DNA of 32,824 nt from positions 1-32,824 of the forward strand of contig CANTCS010000016.1 of assembly GCA_947652375.1 (NCBI GenBank). Reading direction: 5' to 3'. Below, piece by piece: positions 24,656-32,824 of this stretch. How positions within the stretch are numbered: the stretch's first letter is position 1; each line of letters opens with the position of its first letter. The stretch comes from an uncultured Mollicutes bacterium (GTDB taxonomy: Bacteria > Bacillota_I > Bacilli_A > RF39 > UBA660). A program made the position numbers and the translations under genes. The notes under the pieces were generated by a model. That model was given only the letters and a program-made list of their open reading frames with translations. It had not been told where the DNA came from and made no database searches.

Positions 24656-25348
24656 TTGAAGAAAACTCAAGGATTATGTGGAGTAACTATAGTAGTTGGA
24701 ATTATGATGATTTCAATTGGCATGGTAATTCAAAAAGATGGTTCAATAAATACTTTAGCAATAAATAATACAGTTCAGGAATTCAATATAAAAAATATGG
24801 CTGCTAGTGCTAATATGATTGTAAAAGAACCAAAAAATAATAAAGAGCAACAATCCAAGGAAAATTTATTATTAACAGAAGTAACAATGGAAACTGCTCC
24901 AGCATCAGTAATAGCTCCTCCAAGAGTTGAAGTATTTGATGGAATGACCTTGGAAGAATTATCCATAAAATTAGATAGAAATTTAGGAAGTGATATAGTT
25001 GCTGGCAAGGGGACTTTAATCGCTACAGAGTGTATCAATAAAGGAGTAGATCCATATGTAGCAACTGCAATATTACTTCATGAAACTGGATGTAAGACTA
25101 GATGTTCATCACTTGCTAGAAGATGCAATAATTTTGGTGGACAAAAAGGTACTCCAAGTTGTAATGGTGGAAGTTATAAAGCATATAATTCTATCGATGA
25201 TGGTTTGGTAGGTTTTATTGATAATCTATATAGAAATTATTATTCTAGAGGCTTAACAACTGTAGATACTATTGGAAGAAGATATGCAGAATCTCCTGCT
25301 TGGAGAGGTAAAATAAATTGGTATGTTGAACAAATAAGAGCAAATTAG
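24656..25348 (+). CDS. Secreted or membrane-anchored glucosaminidase-like muramidase
   Basis: This 230-residue protein begins with KKTQG and a hydrophobic helix (7-24) that works as a signal or anchor. A low-complexity linker reaches about residue 90, and the rest is a lysozyme-like domain: GVDPYVATAILLHETG (130-145) with the presumed catalytic E143, CNNFGGQKGTPSCNGGSYKAYNSIDDGLVGFIDNL and TVDTIGRRYAESPAWRGKINWYVEQI, typical of glucosaminidase or phage-type muramidase folds. Six cysteines lie between 127 and 170. I choose TTG at 24656, spaced from the GAGGTG ribosome site; a GTG at 24647 lies inside that site. The expected role is cutting peptidoglycan glycan strands. It lies just before the noncoding RNA but has a separate promoter. 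Confidence 0.87.
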   Translation: MKKTQGLCGVTIVVGIMMISIGMVIQKDGSINTLAINNTVQEFNIKNMAASANMIVKEPKNNKEQQSKENLLLTEVTMETAPASVIAPPRVEVFDGMTLEELSIKLDRNLGSDIVAGKGTLIATECINKGVDPYVATAILLHETGCKTRCSSLARRCNNFGGQKGTPSCNGGSYKAYNSIDDGLVGFIDNLYRNYYSRGLTTVDTIGRRYAESPAWRGKINWYVEQIRAN

Positions 25349-25403
25349 TCTAAATATTTGGTCTTTTTTGATAGTCGAAGAATAATATATATGGAGGACA
25401 AAT

Positions 25404-25432
25404 TTGACAAAGTCCTTAAAAGATGCTATAAT
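25404..25432 (+). promoter_or_regulatory. Strong promoter of the large structured RNA
   Basis: TTGACA (25404-25409), a 17-nt spacer and TATAAT (25427-25432), both perfect, with TG at 25424-25425 as an extended -10. Transcription should start near 25439-25440, exactly where the first RNA hairpin begins. Confidence 0.92.
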
Positions 25433-25439
25433 TAAACAT

Positions 25440-26068
25440 GTAATTGATGGCACACTATTCTAGTCAATTACTTTATTAAGAAGACGAGCTTAAAAATTCG
25501 TTAAAGGGCATATCTGTGAAACCTTTGGTGTCTGCTTCTTACGCCCAGTTTGGGGTGGATGCTGGAGATGAAGATTTTGGGCGACTCGTAATGGCATACG
25601 AATCACGACCCACTGTCTGTGGAGACCTATTCTTGTGGTAAATCTATACGTTATATAACTGATGATTTAGTACGAAATAGGATAGAACCTGTATTGTGGC
25701 GAAAGTTATGTACAGTGTAGCCTGTCTTGAGTGAAAATATTGGGATAAATGATCTTGCTTAAATTAAGCGGCCACTTAAATTAAGTATTGCATTTTGAAA
25801 TTGTTTTTGCAAAAAAGAATTATTATTAAAGTGTTGGAGAGGAAATCTCCTAGAGTGTAATTCATTATAGGATTGCAGTGGGCACTAAGTGGTAATCAAG
25901 TCGTATGTTTCGGTAACGACATATTGATTCTTTTAAAGGGGAACCACAATTTTGGTAACGAAATTGTAAGAATCAGGGAAATCCTACTTGACCTAAGGCT
26001 CAAAGTTTACTATAGTGATAGCCAAACCAATTAATTTGATATCAAAAGTAGTTTTACTACTTTTTTAG
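25440..26068 (+). ncRNA. Large structured noncoding RNA, probable OLE RNA
   Basis: About 630 nt without a substantial ORF, markedly richer in G and C than its surroundings, with a consensus promoter at one end and an intrinsic terminator at the other. Visible helices are: GTAATTGA/TCAATTAC (25440-25447/25464-25471); CCTATT/AATAGG (25626-25631/25676-25681) enclosing TAAATC/GATTTA; CTTAA-A-TTAAG with itself around CGGCCA (25758-25785); GGAGA/TCTCC (25836-25850); and two GUAA-tetraloop hairpins (25894-25929 and 25946-25967). OLE RNAs are about 600 nt, occur in Firmicutes and are paired with the membrane protein OapA, whose probable gene starts 135 nt downstream. I did not run a covariance model, so the name rests on length, structure and that neighbour. 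RNase P RNA and tmRNA hallmarks are absent. Confidence 0.78.
26044..26066 (+). terminator. Intrinsic terminator of the large RNA
   Basis: Nine-bp perfect stem (AAAAGTAGT at 26044-26052, ACTACTTTT at 26056-26064), 3-nt loop, T-run. It defines the 3' end of the RNA and separates it from oapA. Confidence 0.9.
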
Positions 26069-26097
26069 TTTAGAATAAAAAATATATGTCTATAAAT

Positions 26098-26126
26098 TTT
26101 ACATCTGCAAGAATTTCTTATATAAT
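26098..26126 (+). promoter_or_regulatory. Promoter of the OapA-like gene
   Basis: TTTACA (26098-26103), 17-nt spacer, TATAAT (26121-26126). It lies after the RNA terminator, so RNA and protein can be transcribed independently. Confidence 0.72.
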
Positions 26127-26202
26127 AGGAAAACAATATTTAAATTACTAAATTTTTCTTAAAAAGTATTTTAAAAATTAAATAAAAAAGAAAGAGGAAA
26201 AA

Positions 26203-26802
26203 ATGTTTAAAAAAAATAAAAATAATGAATTAGAAAATTTAATTGTTCAAACTAAAAAGAAAGAAAAGATAAAAAAAGAATCAGTAGACGTTAAATGGAT
26301 TTTAATTGTTACAATTACTGCCTTTTCAATCTCATTTGGATTATCTTTTATTTCTGAAATGACTATTCCAAATCTTTCATTAATCTTAGGTATTTTAGTA
26401 ACATTACTATTTATATTATTAGGAATTTTATTTGATATCGTAGGAGTATCAGTAACAACAGCAGATGAAGCTGTTTTTCACTCTATGAATTCAAGAAAAG
26501 TCAAAGGAGCAAACATTGCAGTTAAATTTAAGAAAAATGCTGATAAAGTATCAAGTTTTTGTTGTGATGTTATAGGAGACATTTGTGGAATTATATCAGG
26601 AGTAGCCGCAACAACTATAGCAGCTATTTTAGTTAAAGATTTTAATTTTAATCCTTTAATTACTTCTCTGACAGTAGCTGCAACAATTGCATCTCTTACA
26701 ATTGGAGGTAAAGCAATAGGCAAAAGTTTTGCCATTAACAAAAGTGATATAATTCTTTATGAATTTGCAAAAATAATTTCTATATTTTATAAAGGCAAAT
26801 AG
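26203..26802 (+). CDS. oapA: OapA-like membrane protein (OLE RNA partner)
   Basis: This 199-residue protein has a very basic N-terminus (lysine-rich, 1-31) and four membrane helices (about 32-52, 57-84, 124-144, 150-175). The loop after helix 2 contains VTTADEAVFHSMNSRKVKG, and helix 3 begins CCDVIGDICGIISG; both have the look of conserved functional segments. OapA is a small four-helix membrane protein that binds OLE RNA and brings it to the membrane; OLE mutants of alkaliphilic Bacillus are sensitive to cold, alcohols and magnesium. Similar proteins are sometimes labelled CorB-like magnesium transporters. The basic N-terminus would suit RNA contact (inference). AAAGAGGAAA precedes the ATG, and a strong terminator follows. 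Confidence 0.78.
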   Translation: MFKKNKNNELENLIVQTKKKEKIKKESVDVKWILIVTITAFSISFGLSFISEMTIPNLSLILGILVTLLFILLGILFDIVGVSVTTADEAVFHSMNSRKVKGANIAVKFKKNADKVSSFCCDVIGDICGIISGVAATTIAAILVKDFNFNPLITSLTVAATIASLTIGGKAIGKSFAINKSDIILYEFAKIISIFYKGK

Positions 26803-26806
26803 TTTT

Positions 26807-26848
26807 AACAAGTAAATTATTAGTTTTTAACTTTACTTGTTTTTTTTA
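26807..26848 (+). terminator. Intrinsic terminator after oapA
   Basis: Ten-bp perfect stem (AACAAGTAAA at 26807-26816, TTTACTTGTT at 26832-26841) and T8. Confidence 0.88.
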
Positions 26849-26889
26849 TATAATTATAGTAAAATATAATAAGTTTCTGAGGTGATAAA

Positions 26890-28476
26890 ATGATACAAGT
26901 TAATAATGTAAGTTTAAAGTTTGGGAAAAGGACTTTGTTTGAAGATGTAAATATAAAATTTACTAATGGAAATTGTTATGGTCTAATAGGTGCTAATGGA
27001 AGTGGTAAATCTACATTCCTAAAACTATTAAGTGGAGAACTTGAAACAACAACTGGAGAAATTATAATAACTAAAGATGAAAGATTATCAATTTTAAAAC
27101 AAGATCACTATCAATTTGATGATCAACGTGTCCTAGATGTTGTAATTATGGGAAACTCTAAATTATATTCAATAATGGAAGAAAAAAATAAAATGTATGC
27201 GCAAACAGAATTTTCTGAAGAAGATGGAATGAAATTAGCAAATCTGGAAGCAGAATTTATGGATTTAGATGGTTGGAATGCAGAACCAGACGCAGCACAA
27301 CTACTTAATAATTTAGGAGTTTCTGAAGAGTTTCATTATGTTAACATGGGAGAAATACCAGTTAAATTAAGAGTTAAAGTTTTACTAGCTCAAGCTTTAT
27401 TTGGTAATCCAGATATTTTACTTTTAGATGAACCAACAAATAGTTTGGATATTGAAGCAATAAAATGGTTAGAAGAGTTTTTAATTAATTTCAATAATAC
27501 AGTTATAATTGTTTCACATGATAGACATTTTTTAAATAAAGTATGTACACATATTGCTGATATTGATTATTCTAAAATAAAGCTTTATGTAGGAAATTAC
27601 GATTTTTGGTATGAATCAAGTGAATTATTACAAAAACAAATGCGCGATTCAAATAAAAAGAAAGAAGAAAAAATTAAAGAATTACAAGCTTTCATTGCAA
27701 GATTCTCTGCTAATGCTTCTAAATCAAAACAAGCCACATCTCGTAAAAAAATGCTTGATAAAATAGAATTAGATAAAATTGTTCCATCAAGTAGAAAATA
27801 TCCATATATTGATTTTAAAATAGAAAAAGCATCTGGAAAAGAAATCTTAAAAGTTGAAAATTTAACAAAAACAATTGATGGAAAGAAAATATTAGATAAA
27901 GTTTCTTTTACTATATTAAAAGGTGATAAAATTTGTTTTTTAGCAACAGATGATATGGTAAAAACAACATTATTTAATATTTTAAGTGGAAAAGAAAATT
28001 ATGATAGTGGAACTATTGAATGGGGTAAAACTATTAATCCAGGATATTTGCCACAAGACAACAGTGATTATTTTAATACAAATAAAAACATTATGGAATG
28101 GATAGGAAATTACTATGATATAAAAGATGAAACTATTCTTCGAGGCTTTTTAGGAAGAATGTTATTTTCTGGAGAAGATGTTTTTAAAAAAGTTAATGTC
28201 TTATCAGGAGGAGAAAAAGCTCGTTGTATGTTATCTAAAATGATGCTTGAAGAACCAAACTTTTTAATTCTAGATGAACCAACAAACCATTTAGATCTAG
28301 AAAGTATTACATCATTAAATAAAGGTCTTGTTAATTTTAAAGGAGAGTTACTTTTTACATCTCGTGATTATGAATTAAATAGTACAGTAACAAATAGAGT
28401 AATAGAAATTAAAGATAATGGAACGATTATTGATAGAAGTATCCCATATGAGGAATATTTAACAAAAAAGGATTAA
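26890..28476 (+). CDS. ABC-F family ATPase (YkpA/YbiT-like)
   Basis: This 528-residue protein has two ABC domains and no membrane segment. ABC-F proteins act on the ribosome rather than in transport. Domain 1 has GANGSGKST (34-42), LLLDEPTNSLD and VSHDRHF. Its signature is MGEIPVKLRVKVLLAQALF, not LSGGQ. The linker between domains (about 250-300) is lysine-rich. Domain 2 has LSGGEKARCML and LILDEPTNHLD, but its Walker A reads LATDDMVKTTLF (A352 in place of Gly; K358 kept) and the switch region is TSRDYEL instead of SHDR. Similar oddities occur in the YkpA/YbiT branch, so they are probably family traits. GAGGTG precedes the ATG. The next two genes follow closely. Confidence 0.92.
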   Translation: MIQVNNVSLKFGKRTLFEDVNIKFTNGNCYGLIGANGSGKSTFLKLLSGELETTTGEIIITKDERLSILKQDHYQFDDQRVLDVVIMGNSKLYSIMEEKNKMYAQTEFSEEDGMKLANLEAEFMDLDGWNAEPDAAQLLNNLGVSEEFHYVNMGEIPVKLRVKVLLAQALFGNPDILLLDEPTNSLDIEAIKWLEEFLINFNNTVIIVSHDRHFLNKVCTHIADIDYSKIKLYVGNYDFWYESSELLQKQMRDSNKKKEEKIKELQAFIARFSANASKSKQATSRKKMLDKIELDKIVPSSRKYPYIDFKIEKASGKEILKVENLTKTIDGKKILDKVSFTILKGDKICFLATDDMVKTTLFNILSGKENYDSGTIEWGKTINPGYLPQDNSDYFNTNKNIMEWIGNYYDIKDETILRGFLGRMLFSGEDVFKKVNVLSGGEKARCMLSKMMLEEPNFLILDEPTNHLDLESITSLNKGLVNFKGELLFTSRDYELNSTVTNRVIEIKDNGTIIDRSIPYEEYLTKKD

Positions 28477-28494
28477 AATAAGTAGGAGAAAATT

Positions 28495-29043
28495 ATGAAA
28501 AATAATCAAAAAAAAACAATTATTTATGTTTTAATAGGAGCCTTCATTATAATATTAGGATTTAGCTTTTTTGTAGGAACTGATAAAGATACTGGCAAAA
28601 AAAATTCTAATACATATAGCGAACTAACAGAAGATCCTAATAAAATCTTTGAAAATGCGCAAAAAGAAAGTGCAAGTGTAAAAGAATCCGAAAAGAAAGA
28701 ATTAAATGATATTAATATTGATACTTATTTAGAATACTATCAAGGAGAAGAAAATAAAATCATTTTAATAGCAAGACCAACATGTAGCTATTGTCAAATA
28801 GCTAAACCTATCATTCAAAATATTGCATATGAAAAAGCTGTTGAAGTTTTCTATTTAAACACTGATAATTTTAAAAATGATGATGAAACAAAATTAGTAA
28901 AATCTGATGAATTTTTTAGCGAAGGTTTTGGCACACCATTATTATTAGTAGTTAAAAACAACAAAATAGTGGATAAGATAGATGGTTTAACAGATAAGGC
29001 TCATTACATTGAATTTTTTAAAAATAATGGCTTTATCAATTAA
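28495..29043 (+). CDS. Membrane-anchored thioredoxin-like protein
   Basis: This 182-residue protein has an N-terminal anchor helix (8-27), a charged linker, then a thioredoxin fold (about 75-180) with the active-site RPTCSYC (C97 and C100), a VFYLNTD strand and the cis-proline in FGTPLLLVV (P148). The domain faces outside the membrane by topology, so a thiol-disulfide or bacteriocin-transport-accessory-type role is possible; the specific partner is not known. AGTAGGAG sets the start. Its stop overlaps a potential start of the next gene. Confidence 0.88.
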   Translation: MKNNQKKTIIYVLIGAFIIILGFSFFVGTDKDTGKKNSNTYSELTEDPNKIFENAQKESASVKESEKKELNDINIDTYLEYYQGEENKIILIARPTCSYCQIAKPIIQNIAYEKAVEVFYLNTDNFKNDDETKLVKSDEFFSEGFGTPLLLVVKNNKIVDKIDGLTDKAHYIEFFKNNGFIN

Positions 29044-29054
29044 TGGAGAGTAGA

Positions 29055-29495
29055 ATGAGTCAAGTATACAAAAAAGTTTTAAAATTTAAAGAAAAACATC
29101 CATTAACAATTGGATGGCGGTTAAAGAAAAATTCCGAAATAGTTGAAAGACATCTAAATCCTGATGAAGAAGTTATATATGCTTTTATAGCTCAAAAAAA
29201 TGACAGTCCCTTTAATATCTTAGGAAGTGCTGTAATAGCTCTTACAAATAAAAGAATATTAATAGGTAGGTCTAGAGTAGTGATTGGATATTTTCTAAAT
29301 TCTATTACTCCAGATATGTTTAATGATTTAACTGTTTCAAGTGGTATAATTTGGGGTAAAGTTTATATTGATACTATTAAAGAATTTGTCGTATTATCGA
29401 ACATAAGTAAAGATGCATTAACAGAAATAGAAACAGAAATAACAAGCTATATGATGAAAGAAAAACAAAAGTATGGCTTAAGAGAAACTGATTAG
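29055..29495 (+). CDS. PH-domain-like small protein
   Basis: This 146-residue soluble protein looks like the bacterial PH domains of the YokE/bPH type: LNPDEEVIYAFIAQKN, then VIALTNKRILIGRSRVVIGYFLNSI, GKVYIDTIKEFVVL, and a C-terminal capping helix (LTEIETEITSYMMKEKQ). The pattern ALTNKRILI is the usual mark of this fold. I start at 29055, because GGAGA at 29045-29049 is its ribosome site; an ATG at 29043 overlaps the previous stop. Its role is unknown. It is the last intact gene before the accessory region. Confidence 0.75.
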   Translation: MSQVYKKVLKFKEKHPLTIGWRLKKNSEIVERHLNPDEEVIYAFIAQKNDSPFNILGSAVIALTNKRILIGRSRVVIGYFLNSITPDMFNDLTVSSGIIWGKVYIDTIKEFVVLSNISKDALTEIETEITSYMMKEKQKYGLRETD

Positions 29496-29516
29496 TCTAA
29501 CTCGTGAATTTATTAA

Positions 29517-29862
29517 TACTTTTTCCTTTCAAATCGGCGAGCAATAAAAGACGGATTATATAAATTTGATAAAGAATTAGTATGTAATTATGTGAAAGTG
29601 TTAAGTGAGTATGCCTTTACACCTACATCTTTAAAAGATTATATTAAAAATAATACAGAAGATAATATAAAACATGAATTACAAACTAAAAAAAATATTA
29701 TAAAATGATATTGTAGGTTATAGTAGAGGAGCTATAAATATCAAAAAAGACAAATATTTGGAAGAAGGTTAAAAGTTCCTAAAATATTTTATCAAGTACC
29801 ATTTCTTTTACAGGTTTTTGTTAAATATTATAAAATTCCAATAACTTGCTTAAACGAATAAG
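29517..29862 (+). pseudogene. Decayed gene, family unrecognised
   Basis: Gene-like sequence broken by frame changes. It runs in frame from 29517 to a TGA at 29706-29708 (RAIKDGLYKFDKELVCNYVK and onward), continues in another frame as NDIVGYSRGAINIKKDKYLEEG to a stop near 29771, then in a third as GRRLKVPKIFYQVPFLLQVF and KYYKIPITCLNE. Together they would give about 110 residues. No ribosome site or start codon is evident. I do not recognise the family. Confidence 0.55.
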
Positions 29863-29914
29863 ATAGACTTTTAGTTGAAAAATTATATATTATTAAAAAT
29901 AGGAGGTCAAAATA

Positions 29915-30199
29915 ATGATTAAATTGAAGAATTCTTTGAGACAATCGAATTGGACTACTAGAGAAATTTTAGCAACAAATATTACTTATTTAAGACATTT
30001 AAAAATGTGGTCTCAAGAAGAATTAGCATCTAATTCTGGGCGAAGTATTTCAGTAATTAGTGATATAGAAAATGCTAATATAGGAGCAACTATAGATATA
30101 ATTGATGATATTGGTTATGCATTGGGTTGGACTACCTCTGAACTAACTAAGAATCAAGGATTTGCAGTTACAAAGAAACGAGTTGATAGTAGACAATAA
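29915..30199 (+). CDS. XRE-family helix-turn-helix regulator
   Basis: This 94-residue protein has a lambda-repressor-like DNA-binding domain (about 19-75): ILATNITYLRHLKMWSQEELASNSGRSISVISDIENANIGATIDIIDDIGYALGW, where SQEELA and SISVISDIE are the two helices of the HTH. There is no added sensing domain. AGGAGGTC precedes the ATG. The surroundings (decayed gene, recombinase relic) suggest a regulator left from a mobile element, or the antitoxin-like partner of the small reverse-strand gene facing it; neither can be shown. Confidence 0.87.
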   Translation: MIKLKNSLRQSNWTTREILATNITYLRHLKMWSQEELASNSGRSISVISDIENANIGATIDIIDDIGYALGWTTSELTKNQGFAVTKKRVDSRQ

Positions 30200-30217
30200 A
30201 TTTTGTCTACTATTTTA
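30186..30217. terminator. Bidirectional terminator
   Basis: Eleven-bp perfect stem (ATAGTAGACAA at 30186-30196, TTGTCTACTAT at 30203-30213) spans the stop codon of the regulator and also the end of the small reverse-strand frame. T-runs on the forward side are short. Confidence 0.75.
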
Positions 30218-30392
30218 ATTTAAAAGAGATGTTACTAACTTCGAAGATAAACGTTCTAAACTTTTCAATTTGTTCTTGATATTGTTTATCTTTTCTTAAA
30301 ACTTCTAGAATTAGATAGTTAAGAATTACTTCTTTATTTTCCTTAAAATAATCAAGAATTTGGGGTACGACTACTTGAAAAAAGTAGTTAAT
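30210..30392 (-). CDS. Possible 60-residue protein with ATT start
   Basis: A reverse-strand frame of 60 codons reads NYFFQVVVPQILDYFKENKE, VILNYLILEVLRKDKQYQEQ and IEKFRTFIFEV to a TAG at 30212-30210. It contains no ATG, GTG or TTG near the front, yet AGAAAGGAGG lies 7 nt before ATT at 30392. A full ribosome site at the right distance supports translation from ATT, as known for infC. The amino-acid pattern (amphipathic helices, charged C-terminal half) is protein-like. No promoter is obvious and a terminator sits just upstream, so it might be read through from the gene above, or be a relic whose start codon was lost. Confidence 0.4.
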   Translation of the reverse strand: MNYFFQVVVPQILDYFKENKEVILNYLILEVLRKDKQYQEQIEKFRTFIFEVSNISFKLK

Positions 30393-30422
30393 AATTTTGC
30401 CTCCTTTCTAAATTTAGACAAC

Positions 30423-30443
30423 AAAAAAAGAGCCGAAGCTCTT
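30423..30443 (-). terminator. Intrinsic terminator with UUCG loop
   Basis: On the reverse strand AAGAGC, loop TTCG, GCTCTT, then a T-run. It begins 9 nt after the stop of the phosphotransferase-transglutaminase gene. Confidence 0.87.
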
Positions 30444-30451
30444 AAAAATAT

Positions 30452-31772
30452 TTATAATTTTTTGTGTGAATCATAAGTTGAAATAGGTTCAAAAGTATTT
30501 ACATATTGGTTAAATTGCTTAAAAGTTAATCCTTCTGGTATGCTTGGAATTTCCACTAGTTCTCTAATATCGCTTTCATCATGCCTATCTACTTCGGATT
30601 TAATTGCACTTTCAATAGAATCAAATTCATGAATTCCTCTTTTATTAGAGTTAGAGTGTTCAAAAAGATACCATATCCCTTGAAAATGATATAAAACAAA
30701 ACAATGCATTCTTACTTTCTTATCAAAATTATCTTGTGTTTCATATCTTCTATAACAATATAACTTATTTTCTAAACCTATATTATCAAAGAAAAATTTT
30801 ATTAATTTTGATTGTTCAATGCATGTTCCAAGACCATTTCTAATTATCTCTTCAATTGAACTAATTCTGTAATTTTCTCTACATCCTTTAAAATTATTTA
30901 AATGCTTTTCTCCAAATTTATCTATCCAACCATATTCAATATTTATATTCATGTAGTCCATTAATTGCGAAGGATTTTTTAGATCTTCAAAATTTAGTTC
31001 ATCTTTTAATGCAACTATTTTAGATGCTTCAATAACATCTGTTTTTAATTCCTTATCTTCTGGATGACTTATTAGATGTTTTAAAAAATATACCATGTCA
31101 TAGATAGCAAGTCTTTGAGATAAAAAAGGTGTATTAATTAGCTCTGGATAATATCTTTCAACATACAATTTTATATTTGTGTAATCGCTTGAATCTGTGT
31201 ATTTCTCTGTTTCTTCACTAGCAAATTTCCAAGGTTTTTTAACCATTCTAAAGAATATAGCTAGTTCAAAATCTTTTGGTGCAAACATTGATCTTTCAAA
31301 ATCAATTATTTTTATATCTCCATTATCATAGAAAATATTATCAAAGTGTAAATCATTATGAACTAAAACAAAATCCTTACTTTTTAAATATTGTTCAAAT
31401 TTAGAATATGCATGATTAATAAGATGTTGTTCATCTTCACTAAAAATATAAAGTTCTTTAGCTTTAGAATTGTTCTTTAAAACAACTAATCCAGTCACAT
31501 CCTTGTCCAATATTTGAATGCATTTGTTTCATCGCTATACATATTTGTTTTATTATTTCTTCTCTTTGTTCTTCAGAAAATGTATGCCAAACATTATATA
31601 GAGAAACACCATTCACTTTTTCAATTATTTCATAATAATAAGAAATGTCTTTTTTATCTGTACTTGAATAATATAATCTTGGGATTAAATGATTTTTTGA
31701 ATTTGAATTATAAAAATCTATTTCTTTTTTAAAATTATCTTCATTTTGAAAATGGTTTAATTTAGCTTCCAA
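30452..31772 (-). pseudogene. Aminoglycoside-phosphotransferase-like and transglutaminase-like fusion, frameshifted
   Basis: Two reverse-strand frames form one gene. The first (31772-31464) covers the kinase N-lobe from NFKKEIDFYN through IIEKVNGVSLYNV to CDWISCFKEQF, then TAA. The second (open through 31510 to 30452) carries the kinase C-lobe with VHNDLHFDN (catalytic Asp) and IIDFERS, then, from about residue 200 of that frame, a transglutaminase-like cysteine domain with GLGTCIEQSK (C230), MHCFVLYH (H269) and FEHSN. The frames join within 31466-31510, so one indel broke the gene. The 5' end is also missing: no glycine-rich loop, no ribosome site, and only a TTG at 31772. It may be recently inactivated, or the indel may be an assembly error. 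Confidence 0.83.
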
Positions 31773-31797
31773 CTTAAAATTTAAACTTAATTATATA

Positions 31798-31820
31798 TTA
31801 AAACGAATATTTCGTTTTAA
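31798..31820. repeat. AT-rich palindrome
   Basis: TTAAAACGAA, TAT, TTCGTTTTAA: two perfect 10-nt arms around 3 nt, one more pair possible outside. It lies 25 nt from the broken 5' end of the phosphotransferase gene. It could be an operator or a cruciform-type junction. Confidence 0.65.
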
Positions 31821-31913
31821 TTACTAAAAAAATGGAGAGATAACGATACACGTATGCAAAAAATTATACTCACAAGCTTGAATTAAATCAACTGATAAAT
31901 AAATTATAGCAGA

Positions 31914-31959
<46 letters not shown>

Positions 31960-32090
31960 TCAAGTGGGAGTATTCAAAAAATTTTTATAAATTTTAACAG
32001 GAAATAACCGAAAATTTAATAAGAAATAATAATGTTCTATCAACAAATACTCTCATATAGGAATTTATTAAAATTTATAGTATAATTATA

Positions 32091-32774
<684 letters not shown>

Positions 32775-32824
32775 TTATTCAAATAACGTGAGCGAAGTGG
32801 ATTATATCAAAAATGCATGATATA

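Noticed and set aside
25440..26068. The structured RNA as RNase P RNA, tmRNA, ROOL or GOLLD
   Set aside because: It lacks the conserved RNase P cores and any tmRNA tag frame or tRNA-like ends. ROOL and GOLLD usually sit in phage or tRNA-rich contexts, and the OapA-like neighbour favours OLE. A covariance search would settle it.

Overview
Organism. The window is very AT-rich DNA from a low-GC, endospore-forming Firmicute, most likely an uncultured Bacilli or Mollicutes-adjacent lineage (Erysipelotrichales/RF39-like). The evidence is a DnaE of Firmicute length, a ClpB lacking the N domain under a CIRCE operator, spore coat genes of the cotJ type, strong AGGAGG ribosome sites, frequent TTG starts, and TGA used as a normal stop (so not the Mycoplasma code). 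No species name can be given from sequence alone. Layout. Positions 1-7012 hold ribosomal protein L28 (reverse strand) facing a tight forward operon: dnaE, lspA, an unknown 373-residue gene, a trans-polyprenyl synthase and an acetyltransferase fused to a degenerate P-loop domain. From 7026 to 12951 come a coiled-coil membrane protein, a cation efflux transporter, a uracil-DNA-glycosylase-like protein, a stand-alone ClpA/ClpB-type AAA+ module followed by a zinc-ribbon membrane protein, and a small YjcZ-like protein. Positions 13047-15836 carry a reverse-strand spore block (a cotJA-cotJB fusion, cotJC, then a DUF5661 gene) interrupted by a complete IS3-like insertion sequence that sits inside the loop of an older terminator. 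Then follow tRNA-His, a hypothetical gene, a flavodoxin-like reductase and CIRCE-controlled clpB (to 19812). Positions 20106-24497 hold a membrane protein, an S66 LD-carboxypeptidase, a small membrane protein and an ABC transporter pair. Key region. At 24592-26848 there is a secreted glucosaminidase-like protein, then a roughly 630-nt highly structured noncoding RNA with a consensus promoter and an intrinsic terminator, then a 199-residue four-helix membrane protein. I interpret the RNA as OLE (ornate, large, extremophilic) RNA and the protein as its partner OapA. OLE forms a membrane-bound ribonucleoprotein with OapA. Here it sits outside the isoprenoid-gene context in which OLE was first described, and oapA has its own promoter behind the RNA terminator. 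Right end. An ABC-F ATPase, a membrane-anchored thioredoxin-like protein and a PH-like protein precede a decaying accessory region (29496-32824). That region contains a broken gene, an XRE regulator, a possible small gene with an ATT start, a frameshifted and 5'-truncated phosphotransferase-transglutaminase fusion, an (ATT)15 microsatellite and a truncated large serine recombinase. These point to repeated loss or movement of mobile DNA.
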